From contig CAKPGD010000042.1 in assembly GCA_934154515.1 (NCBI GenBank), forward strand, positions 1 to 10,308: a stretch of DNA of 10,308 nt, read 5' to 3'. A model generated the notes under the pieces. The model had not been told where the DNA came from and did no database searches. It saw only the letters and a list, made by a program, of their open reading frames with translations. The DNA is from an uncultured Clostridia bacterium. Lineage in GTDB: Bacteria; Bacillota; Clostridia; TANB77; CAG-508. The position numbers and the translations under genes are program-made. Shown one piece after another: positions 1 to 6,700 of this stretch. Within the stretch, counting starts at the first letter, position 1, and the number at the start of each line of letters is the position of its first letter.

Positions 1-137
1 TCTTTTGCTATTTCATCTATTATTCCAGACATCATTTTACATGGCATACACCAAGTTGCATAAAAATCTGCAAATACAATTTCATTATTATTTATAATAT
101 TTTCAAATTCACCTGAATTTTTTATATCTTCTATCAT
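1..137 (-). CDS. trxA: Thioredoxin, N-terminal part (cut by window edge)
   Basis: Small cytoplasmic dithiol-disulfide oxidoreductase that passes electrons from thioredoxin reductase to target proteins. The first 45 codons are present. The active site WCMPCK is at residues 29-34, with redox cysteines C30 and C33, preceded by the FADFYATWC strand typical of the thioredoxin fold; the residue between Cys and Pro is Met rather than the usual Gly. The ATG at 137 is chosen because an AGGAGGAG ribosome binding site (145-152) lies 7 nt upstream; the ATG at 142 meets a TGA after two codons. The C-terminal half lies outside the window. A thioredoxin reductase on the same strand sits at the other end of the window, so the two were probably once adjacent. 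Identification as a thioredoxin is secure. Confidence 0.93.
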   Translation of the reverse strand, partial: MIEDIKNSGEFENIINNNEIVFADFYATWCMPCKMMSGIIDEIAK

Positions 138-194
138 ATCATCTCTCCTCCTATATAATACTTTCTTACTCTATTTTTTCTATATTCACTTTGA

Positions 195-203
195 ATTATA
201 ACA
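195..203 (-). promoter_or_regulatory. Probable extended -10 promoter of trxA
   Basis: On the minus strand this reads TGTTATAAT, a perfect TGn-extended -10 box, 57 nt upstream of the trxA start. The hexamer 17 nt further upstream (TAAATC) is a poor -35, as extended -10 promoters can tolerate. No T-tailed hairpin was found between the end of the operon (235) and this box, so read-through from the operon into trxA is also possible. The region is so AT-rich that a chance match is a real risk. Confidence 0.4.
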
Positions 204-234
204 TATTTTTATTTCATGATTTAATTTTTTTATA

Positions 235-2013
235 TTATATACTTTTATATATTATCCCAATCTCTTCTTCACTAAAATCAATAGGATTATTTTTCATTCT
301 TTCGATATTAATTGATTTAACTAAAATTTGTATATCATCTTTATTAATTTGTATTTTAGGTAGGTTACATTTTTTTACAATACCAAAAAACTTTTCAATC
401 GATTTTGAAATATTTTCACATTCAAATATATTAGCAATTTGAAATAACGTCTGTTTCAATTCAATATTCTCATATGATTTTTCAAGTAATTTTTTCCAAA
501 TAGGAATTAAACATAAAGCTACTGCATGTCCATGACTTATTCCATATTTAGTAGTTATTTTATAACTCATAGCATGTGCAGAAGTTGTTTTTGAAATATT
601 AATTGCTTTTCCACTATAATTTGAAGCAATCAACATATTTTTTCTACTAACTTCATCATTATCTTTTATATATTTCTCATAATTATTTAAAATTAGTTTT
701 ATACACATTTCAGCATATTTTTTACTTTCTATTGTTGCCATTTTAGACCAATATGACTCAATTCCTTGGCATAAAGAATCAAGTAGTGTTGCTTTTTTTT
801 GATAATCTGATAATGTTTTTAATAAATTTTCATCTAATACTACTAAATCTGGTAATATAGATCCATGCTCTATTGACATTTTCTTTTCATTATAATACAT
901 TACTGCAAAATTAGTTGACTCACTTCCAGTTCCTGCAGTTGTTGGAATTGCTATATGTTTTATATTACTATACCCAAAATCTTTTTTTAAAAAGTCTTCT
1001 TCATTTTTCATTGTTGAAAAAATTTTAATACATTTTGCTACATCTATAGTGCTTCCTCCACCTATTGATATTATTTTACTATATATTTTTTTCTTAAAAA
1101 GCTTTACTCCGTTTCGAATTTCTTCATATTTCGGGTTAGATGAATATTCACAAAATATTGTAAAATTATAACCTTTTAGCATATCTAATATACTACTCGA
1201 AAATCGTCTGCTTGTAACAATAAATACTTCTTCATTTTTACTTAAATACTTCTTTAATGCTTCACTATATGGCATATTCTCAATTTCTTGTTCTCTATAA
1301 TCCCAATATTTTATTTCATTTGAGACTCTATCATAGTCTTCTTTATTATCAATTTCTTCTATATAATCATTTTTATATGACATTCCATAAATTAAAATTT
1401 CATTTGTAATATCATTTAATGCATTTTCAGCATAAACCTTAGTATTTCCTTTTTTTACATATTCAGCCACTTTATCTTTCCAAACTCTAATATCTTCAGC
1501 CCTTAATTTATATAATGGTTGAAAAGTAAAACAATCCTTATCAAAAATTGATATTGAAACTTCTTTCAATATATTGTCCTTAAATCTTCCTTTAAAGTCT
1601 TTGTCAGGTAATTTCTTTTTTTCATTATATAGACAAATAGATTTTCTTTCATCTTCTAGTATTTTTCTTATTAAATTTTTATTAAAAACTAAATCTCCAT
1701 GCATAAGTAAAATATCATCATTCAAATAGCGACTTGCATTATTCATTGAAACAATGTAATTTGTGTTTTTATAATCTAAATTTTCAACAAAAGTAAAATT
1801 CAACATACTATATTTATCTGTAATCTGATATATTTTTTCTTTATAAGGACCTACAGTAATTATAAAATCTTTTAATCCCGCTTCACTTAATATTCTAATT
1901 TGCCTTTCTAAGATTGTTTCTCCATTATATAATTTTACTAAACATTTAGGCTTGTCTTTAGTTAATTCATTCATTCTGCTTCCAACTCCTGAATTAAAAA
2001 TCAAAACTTTCAT
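235..2013 (-). CDS. Bifunctional phosphonate nucleotidyltransferase / Fe-type phosphonoacetaldehyde reductase fusion
   Basis: A 592-residue two-domain protein. Residues 1 to about 235 are a nucleotidyltransferase of the PntC/LicC type: the glycine-rich loop ends in GSRM (11-14), PKCLV holds the NTP-binding Lys (K23), HGD (105-107) and EEID (219-222) supply likely Mg ligands. Residues about 245-592 are an iron-type alcohol dehydrogenase with GGGSTIDVAK (318-327), TTAGTGSE (358-365) and metal ligands D412, H480 and H494; the fourth ligand position is Q416 instead of His. Next to pepM and ppd the expected chemistry is reduction of phosphonoacetaldehyde to 2-hydroxyethylphosphonate, then CTP-dependent formation of its CMP conjugate. 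The ATG has AAGAGGA 7 nt upstream, inside the end of ppd, and lies 1 nt beyond the ppd stop. Last gene of the operon. The fold assignments are firm; the exact substrate of each domain is inferred from context. Confidence 0.85.
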   Translation of the reverse strand: MKVLIFNSGVGSRMNELTKDKPKCLVKLYNGETILERQIRILSEAGLKDFIITVGPYKEKIYQITDKYSMLNFTFVENLDYKNTNYIVSMNNASRYLNDDILLMHGDLVFNKNLIRKILEDERKSICLYNEKKKLPDKDFKGRFKDNILKEVSISIFDKDCFTFQPLYKLRAEDIRVWKDKVAEYVKKGNTKVYAENALNDITNEILIYGMSYKNDYIEEIDNKEDYDRVSNEIKYWDYREQEIENMPYSEALKKYLSKNEEVFIVTSRRFSSSILDMLKGYNFTIFCEYSSNPKYEEIRNGVKLFKKKIYSKIISIGGGSTIDVAKCIKIFSTMKNEEDFLKKDFGYSNIKHIAIPTTAGTGSESTNFAVMYYNEKKMSIEHGSILPDLVVLDENLLKTLSDYQKKATLLDSLCQGIESYWSKMATIESKKYAEMCIKLILNNYEKYIKDNDEVSRKNMLIASNYSGKAINISKTTSAHAMSYKITTKYGISHGHAVALCLIPIWKKLLEKSYENIELKQTLFQIANIFECENISKSIEKFFGIVKKCNLPKIQINKDDIQILVKSINIERMKNNPIDFSEEEIGIIYKSI

Positions 2014-2014
2014 A

Positions 2015-3130
2015 TTATTTTCCTCTTAACTTTTTTTGAAACATTTTTTTATTCTCTTTAGGTACCGTTGTTGGTCTTCCTAATTCTTTTCTTGATTTAT
2101 CATTTGTATTTATTATTAATGCAATCTTTCCATTTTTCTTTAATATTTTAATACTTTTATTTAGTTCTTCCAAATTATTAACAATAATAACTTTTTCAAA
2201 ACCAAATCCTTCTAATATTTTTTCAAAATTCAAATAATTAGCAATTGTTGGTTGCCTTCCAACTGATTCATGACATCCATTATTAATTAATATATATTTA
2301 AAATTACTTCTTGCATTTTGAATCGCAATAGCCAATCCTCCCATATGCATAATAAATGCTCCATCACCATCTATACAATATATGTTTTTTTCAGTAAATA
2401 AACTAATTCCCAATACTAATGATGAAGTATGCCCCATTGATCCAACAGTTAGAAAATCATTTGAATGTATTTGATTATATTTTTCTCTAATTTCAAAAAT
2501 TTCTCTGGACGTCTTACCAGTTGTTGAAACTATATATTCATTGTCATCTATATTTTTTATTATTATATCTAATGCTTCTTCTCTTGTAATTACATTATGA
2601 TTATCGTTGTCTATATCTTTATCATATTTTGAAAATGTATCTTTTTTTATAATTAGTGCTATTGATTTATTAGTTTGATTAATATATTTTCTACATTCTT
2701 TAATCTGTTCTTGATAATCTTCATTCACAATTAAATATTTTATTCCTAATGTATCTAATATTGGTAAAGTAAGTTCTCCTTGTTTTATATGTTGAGGTTC
2801 ATCTTTTATACCTGGTTCTCCCCTATATCCTATTATAAGTAACATTGGTATTTCATAAACTTTCTCATCTGCAAGAGATAATAAGGGATTTATGGCATTT
2901 CCTATTCCAGAGTTTTGCATATACACAACTCCAATATTGCCTGTCGCAATATTGTAACCACACGCAAGTGCAATAGCATTTCCTTCATTTGCAGCTATTA
3001 TATTTCTTTGATTGCTACATGAATTCTTAATACATAAACATAACTCTTTAAGTAATGAATCCGGTACACCTGTAAAGAAATTAAAACTATTATTATTTAA
3101 ACATTCATAAAATTTCTTTGGTTCAATCAT
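2015..3130 (-). CDS. ppd: Phosphonopyruvate decarboxylase
   Basis: Thiamine-diphosphate- and Mg-dependent cytoplasmic enzyme that decarboxylates 3-phosphonopyruvate to phosphonoacetaldehyde, the irreversible step that pulls the unfavourable PepM reaction forward. At 371 residues it has the usual family length. Visible signatures are GVPDSLLK (21-28) at the N-terminus, the cofactor-activating Glu in ANEGNA (E49), the ThDP/Mg motif from GDGAF (255-259) to NN (283-284), and GRPTT near the C-terminus (351-355). The ATG at 3130 is preferred to the in-frame ATG at 3175 because AGGAG lies 7 nt upstream and the start then overlaps the pepM stop as ATGA, a translationally coupled junction. The longer reading would add 15 residues inside pepM. 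Related enzymes (sulfopyruvate decarboxylase, acetolactate synthase) are less likely because pepM is immediately upstream. Confidence 0.95.
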   Translation of the reverse strand: MIEPKKFYECLNNNSFNFFTGVPDSLLKELCLCIKNSCSNQRNIIAANEGNAIALACGYNIATGNIGVVYMQNSGIGNAINPLLSLADEKVYEIPMLLIIGYRGEPGIKDEPQHIKQGELTLPILDTLGIKYLIVNEDYQEQIKECRKYINQTNKSIALIIKKDTFSKYDKDIDNDNHNVITREEALDIIIKNIDDNEYIVSTTGKTSREIFEIREKYNQIHSNDFLTVGSMGHTSSLVLGISLFTEKNIYCIDGDGAFIMHMGGLAIAIQNARSNFKYILINNGCHESVGRQPTIANYLNFEKILEGFGFEKVIIVNNLEELNKSIKILKKNGKIALIINTNDKSRKELGRPTTVPKENKKMFQKKLRGK

Positions 3131-4008
3131 TTTTTCTCTCCTACTATTTCTAATATTTCTTTCATTGAACTGCAATATTCTTGACTTGCTTCAAAACTTC
3201 GTTCATCTTTTAATATTTTCTTAGCTGTCTTTAACATTGCAGAATAAGCACTTCTTAATAAATGGTTAGCATAAATTATGATATTAGCACCATACCCATT
3301 TAATTCTTTTTCTTTAAATTGCGAATATGTAGTTGGTACCACTATAAGTATAATCTTAGGAAATTTTTGTTTTACTTTCGTTAAAAATTCTACAATTTCT
3401 GCCCCATCATTTTTATAACTATGTATCATTATTCCATCTGCACCAGCATTTATATATTCTTCAGCCCTTTGCATTGCATCATCAATTCCCATATCAGCAA
3501 TAAAGCTTTCAATTCTTGCAAATATCATAAAATCATCTGTTTGTGTTACTCTTTTTCCCTGTCTAATTTTTTCTGCAAATATCTCTTTTTCTTCTAATTG
3601 TTGTTCTACTTTATTTCCATATAAAGAATTTTGTTTTAGTCCTTTTTTATCCTCAATTATTATTGCTGACACACCAATTCTTTCTAAAGTTTTTATATGT
3701 TGCACAAAATGTTCTATTTTTCCACCAGTATCTCCATCAACAATTATAGGTTTTGATGTCACTTCCATTATTTCTTCAATTGTATTTACTCTACTAGAAA
3801 AATCAACAACTTCATTATCTTCTTTTCCTTTTAAAGTTGAATCACACAATGAGCTAATCCACATTGCATCATACTCTTTATTCTCCACTTTTGTATTTTC
3901 TACAATCAAACCAGTTAATCCATTAGAAGCTTCCATTACTCTTATATATTCTTTTTCTTTCAATAATTTTTTTAACTTTTTTCTTCTTTCTTCTGGCATA
4001 TTATTCAT
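3127..4008 (-). CDS. pepM: Phosphoenolpyruvate mutase (phosphonate synthesis entry enzyme)
   Basis: Isomerises phosphoenolpyruvate to phosphonopyruvate, forming the carbon-phosphorus bond; it is the diagnostic enzyme of phosphonate biosynthesis. The protein is 293 residues, typical of the family, and belongs to the isocitrate lyase/PEP mutase superfamily. It carries the PepM signature EDK-x5-NS as EDKKGLKQNS (119-128), which separates true mutases from isocitrate lyase-like relatives, and the Mg-binding DGDTGG loop (91-96). Three in-frame ATGs lie close together at the 5' end (4014, 4008, 3999); 4008 is chosen because GGAG (4017-4020) is 8 nt upstream of it but only 2 nt from the first. This start overlaps the upstream stop as ATGAATAA. 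The gene sits between the papain-fold gene and ppd. Function is very secure. Confidence 0.96.
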   Translation of the reverse strand: MNNMPEERRKKLKKLLKEKEYIRVMEASNGLTGLIVENTKVENKEYDAMWISSLCDSTLKGKEDNEVVDFSSRVNTIEEIMEVTSKPIIVDGDTGGKIEHFVQHIKTLERIGVSAIIIEDKKGLKQNSLYGNKVEQQLEEKEIFAEKIRQGKRVTQTDDFMIFARIESFIADMGIDDAMQRAEEYINAGADGIMIHSYKNDGAEIVEFLTKVKQKFPKIILIVVPTTYSQFKEKELNGYGANIIIYANHLLRSAYSAMLKTAKKILKDERSFEASQEYCSSMKEILEIVGEKK

Positions 4009-4645
4009 TTTCATAACTCCTCTTAAATAACATTCTATAAATAAGTTGTCCATTTAACTTAAAAAATTTTTGTAAATTAATAATAATATTTTCTTTTTTC
4101 ATATACTTATTATCTTCCTTATTTTTTTCTAAATTAACTTCTGACAATAAATACCCTTTTAATAAATCATCTATTTCTTTTATATTATATTTATAATATT
4201 TCTTTTTTAACTCAACACATTCAGATAATTCTATGACTCTTCCAACAAAAGACATACATGTATGAGCTTTAAAAATTCTAATTCCATGGAATATTGGCAT
4301 AGTAATCATAGAATAAAAATTAAAAATATATTCTTTATCATTTTCAATCTTATCTATATATTCAATAATTTTCTCTTTATTATACTGTGATATTTTAATT
4401 TTAAAAACTTTTACTTTAACGTTTTTATTCTTTCCAAAAGCATAATATTCTCTTTTTTCATGCATAAAACCTGCATCAAATGGTGAATAATGTTTTCTTC
4501 GTGAAAATGTTATAAAATCTTCTAAATTTTCATCTAGTGAAATTGCTATATGTGTATATTCATATCTAGTTATTTTTCTAGCAATTCTTCCAAGCCCCGT
4601 TAATGCCTTTACTAAAACAATATATATATATTCATCTTTTTCCAT
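4001..4645 (-). CDS. Permuted papain-fold (YiiX / NlpC-P60 / LRAT-like) cysteine enzyme
   Basis: A 214-residue protein with no signal peptide. The arrangement resembles circularly permuted NlpC/P60-type proteins: a His in an early strand, YTHIAIS (H32), and a Cys at the start of a later helix, HTCMSFVGRVIE (C130). Members of this superfamily include YiiX-like hydrolases and LRAT/HRASLS lipid acyltransferases or phospholipases that use this His/Cys pair. The last 40 or so residues are Lys/Asn-rich and end in a hydrophobic-basic stretch that could touch the membrane. Its ATG overlaps the preceding phosphatidyltransferase stop by one base (TAATG), with AAAGGA 6 nt upstream. Its place between a phospholipid-type synthase and pepM suggests action on the lipid product, for example deacylation or acyl transfer. 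A peptidase or amidase role cannot be excluded. Family assignment rests on these two short motifs and is moderate. Confidence 0.6.
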   Translation of the reverse strand: MEKDEYIYIVLVKALTGLGRIARKITRYEYTHIAISLDENLEDFITFSRRKHYSPFDAGFMHEKREYYAFGKNKNVKVKVFKIKISQYNKEKIIEYIDKIENDKEYIFNFYSMITMPIFHGIRIFKAHTCMSFVGRVIELSECVELKKKYYKYNIKEIDDLLKGYLLSEVNLEKNKEDNKYMKKENIIINLQKFFKLNGQLIYRMLFKRSYENE

Positions 4646-5328
4646 TATTTTTCCTTTTTATCTTTTTCTTTTAATCTTTTAAATAATTGTATTTGTAATC
4701 TAATCATTTCATAATACATTGGAATTCCACCAATTATAAATATTATATCTGCAAATTTAAAACCAATTTTTTCAAAATTTACTATTGGTGTTGTTCCAAA
4801 TATCATTCCACCTATACAAAGTAAAATAAAAAGAAGATGTGTTTCTATTGGACCTAATCTTGGAAATAAAAATTCATTCAAATATAATATGTAATTCATT
4901 GCTGTAAATATTATTAAGGCATATACAGGAACTAAAAAAATAGCTATTTTAAAACTTACAAATCCAGAAAAAGATAGTGCAATTATTAAATATGTTATAT
5001 GTAATATATCTGTTAATAAATCAAAATATCCTCCTGCTGTAGAAGACATACTTCTGGTTCTAGCAACATAACCATCTAAATCATCACAAATTAAATGACA
5101 TAATATTCCTAATATTGTTCCCAATAGAAAAAAAGAATTAATCTTCGCTAAAAATGCACATAAAATTCCTATCATTCCACCAATTGCACCAATTAATGTT
5201 ATTTGATTTGGTGTCATATTCTTTGGAATTTTCTTTCCTAATGTTTTATATAGAAATTGTTGAAATCCTGTTTCTAATTTACTTGGTATTATTTTCTTTA
5301 CTTTAGATTCATTTTCCTCTTTATTCAT
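4645..5328 (-). CDS. CDP-alcohol phosphatidyltransferase (probable phosphonolipid headgroup transferase)
   Basis: Integral membrane enzyme of the CDP-alcohol phosphatidyltransferase family, which moves a CMP-activated alcohol or phosphatidyl group onto a hydroxyl acceptor. The complete catalytic signature D-x2-DG-x2-AR-x8-G-x3-D-x3-D is present at residues 82-107 (D82, D85, G86, A89, R90, G99, D103, D107). Several hydrophobic segments follow at roughly 42-80, 110-150 and 165-205. In this operon the likely donor is a CMP-activated phosphonate such as HEP-CMP and the likely acceptor diacylglycerol or another lipid, which would give a phosphonolipid; this is inference, and phosphatidylglycerol- or phosphatidylinositol-type synthases share the motif. 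Three tandem ATGs (5334, 5331, 5328) are possible starts. 5328 has GGAG 8 nt upstream and creates the same ATGAATAA overlap seen at the pepM start; 5334 would add two Met. Confidence 0.9.
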   Translation of the reverse strand: MNKEENESKVKKIIPSKLETGFQQFLYKTLGKKIPKNMTPNQITLIGAIGGMIGILCAFLAKINSFFLLGTILGILCHLICDDLDGYVARTRSMSSTAGGYFDLLTDILHITYLIIALSFSGFVSFKIAIFLVPVYALIIFTAMNYILYLNEFLFPRLGPIETHLLFILLCIGGMIFGTTPIVNFEKIGFKFADIIFIIGGIPMYYEMIRLQIQLFKRLKEKDKKEK

Positions 5329-6700
5329 CATCATTACTCCTTTTATTTTTAAGCATATTTTTCAAAAAAGATTTTATATAATCTTTATAATCAATAAAAT
5401 CATATACGCCTTCTTTTTGGGCTTTTAAAAATAATTTAATTAATAATTTATAATAATTAAAATAATATCTTCGTACACTTAATTTTTCTGGTTTAGCAAC
5501 AACATGTAAATAATCCCAATGAGATGGATTATCTGTAATTAATCTATCTTTATAGCGAATATAATTATCTGTTTTCATTTCTGGTGTATATATAGAAATT
5601 GCAACATGTTTCAAATTATGTTCTTTTATCCAATTATAAAGATTTCTAAAATCTTTTGCTTCATAATCCAATCCAACTATAAACATCCCCATAATATTTA
5701 TTCCAAATTTATTACAGATTTCTATACTTTTTTCATTATTATTTATATTTGAATTTTTATTATATTCGTTTAATTTTTCATTATCGATACTTTCTAATCC
5801 AACTAAAACATAGTACAAACCTATATCTTTTAACTCTTTCATTATCTTTTCATTATTTGCAATAAAATCAGCTCTTCCATAGCATATATATTTTTTAGAG
5901 ATTTTTCTTTCTTTTATTAATCTTATAAATTCAATTATTCTTTTTTGATCAAATAGAAAATCATCATCAACAATATATATATTATCGGAATTTATATTTT
6001 CAATTTCATCTACAACATCCTTTATATCTCTACAAGAATATACCCCCATATTCATTTTGTTTCTATGACAAAATTCACAATGATAGGGACAACAATATGC
6101 TGTTCTTACCCATGCAGAATGCTCTAGTTCTAGATATCTATAATTTTGTGGATGCTCATAAAAATAACTTCTATCAGGTAATGGCAATTTTTTTATATCA
6201 AACATTACTTGTTTATTTTTTTTCCAACCATCCTTTGTTTTATAGCAAATTCCTTCTATATTTTCTATTTGTAGGTTATTATTAAAAAATTCATATTCTA
6301 TGATATCTAAAATTTTATATATATCAAATGTTGTCAAAATATAGTCTACAAATTCTTTATACATTCTTTCATAACACAATTGAGCATGTAATCCACCAAT
6401 AATTGTAATTATATTTGCATTATGTTTTTTAGAAGTCGCACAATATTCAATCATAAAATTTTCCTGTCTTGTTCTTCCACAAACATAAACAACATCTGGA
6501 TTATATTCTTTAATCTTTTCTTCAAATGACCTTTTTTCAACTTGTCCATCATAAAGGTATACGACATGTTCATTTTGTTTTAGTATTGTAGATATATATT
6601 CTAACTCTAAACATTCATTTTCTATTATTCCTACGAAATTATATTTTGTTCTTGATATTTCTGGATGTACCAAAAGAACTGTTAATTTATCTTTTTTCAC
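5321..6700 (-). CDS. B12-binding-domain radical SAM enzyme, possible methyltransferase
   Basis: A 459-residue class B-like radical SAM protein. Residues about 5-140 form a Rossmann-type cobalamin-binding domain (LTVLLVHPE at the start, IIGGLHA at 100-106) without the DxHxxG lower-ligand motif, as in many base-off/His-off members. The radical SAM core begins at about 195 with the 4Fe-4S motif C204-x3-C208-x2-C211, then GLES (301-304). Family members methylate unactivated carbons or rearrange lipids, including Fom3, which methylates HEP-CMP in fosfomycin synthesis, and hopanoid or lipid enzymes. Here either the phosphonate headgroup or the lipid could be the substrate. The start is set at GTG 6700, with AGGAGGAG 10 nt upstream; the TTG at 6724 would place that Shine-Dalgarno inside the gene. 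It overlaps the ligase by 14 nt. Class is firm, substrate unknown. Confidence 0.85.
   Translation of the reverse strand: MKKDKLTVLLVHPEISRTKYNFVGIIENECLELEYISTILKQNEHVVYLYDGQVEKRSFEEKIKEYNPDVVYVCGRTRQENFMIEYCATSKKHNANIITIIGGLHAQLCYERMYKEFVDYILTTFDIYKILDIIEYEFFNNNLQIENIEGICYKTKDGWKKNKQVMFDIKKLPLPDRSYFYEHPQNYRYLELEHSAWVRTAYCCPYHCEFCHRNKMNMGVYSCRDIKDVVDEIENINSDNIYIVDDDFLFDQKRIIEFIRLIKERKISKKYICYGRADFIANNEKIMKELKDIGLYYVLVGLESIDNEKLNEYNKNSNINNNEKSIEICNKFGINIMGMFIVGLDYEAKDFRNLYNWIKEHNLKHVAISIYTPEMKTDNYIRYKDRLITDNPSHWDYLHVVAKPEKLSVRRYYFNYYKLLIKLFLKAQKEGVYDFIDYKDYIKSFLKNMLKNKRSNDDE

Noticed and set aside
181..200. Hairpin-like sequence near 181-200 as an operon terminator
   Set aside because: The stem needs a bulged base, is nearly all A-T and has no T run after it on the minus strand. 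It also overlaps the better-supported -10 box of trxA.
191..442. Hydrophobic 83-codon plus-strand frame opposite the end of the fusion gene
   Set aside because: Its Ile/Leu/Phe-rich content is the expected antisense of AT-rich Lys/Asn/Glu codons. It lacks a ribosome binding site and overlaps a well-supported gene. The same applies to plus-strand frames at 6097-6285, 6646-6864 and 8082-8309.
3131..3175. Longer N-terminus for Ppd starting at 3175
   Set aside because: The shorter form has AGGAG 7 nt upstream and an ATGA overlap with pepM. The extra 15 residues do not resemble the family N-terminus.
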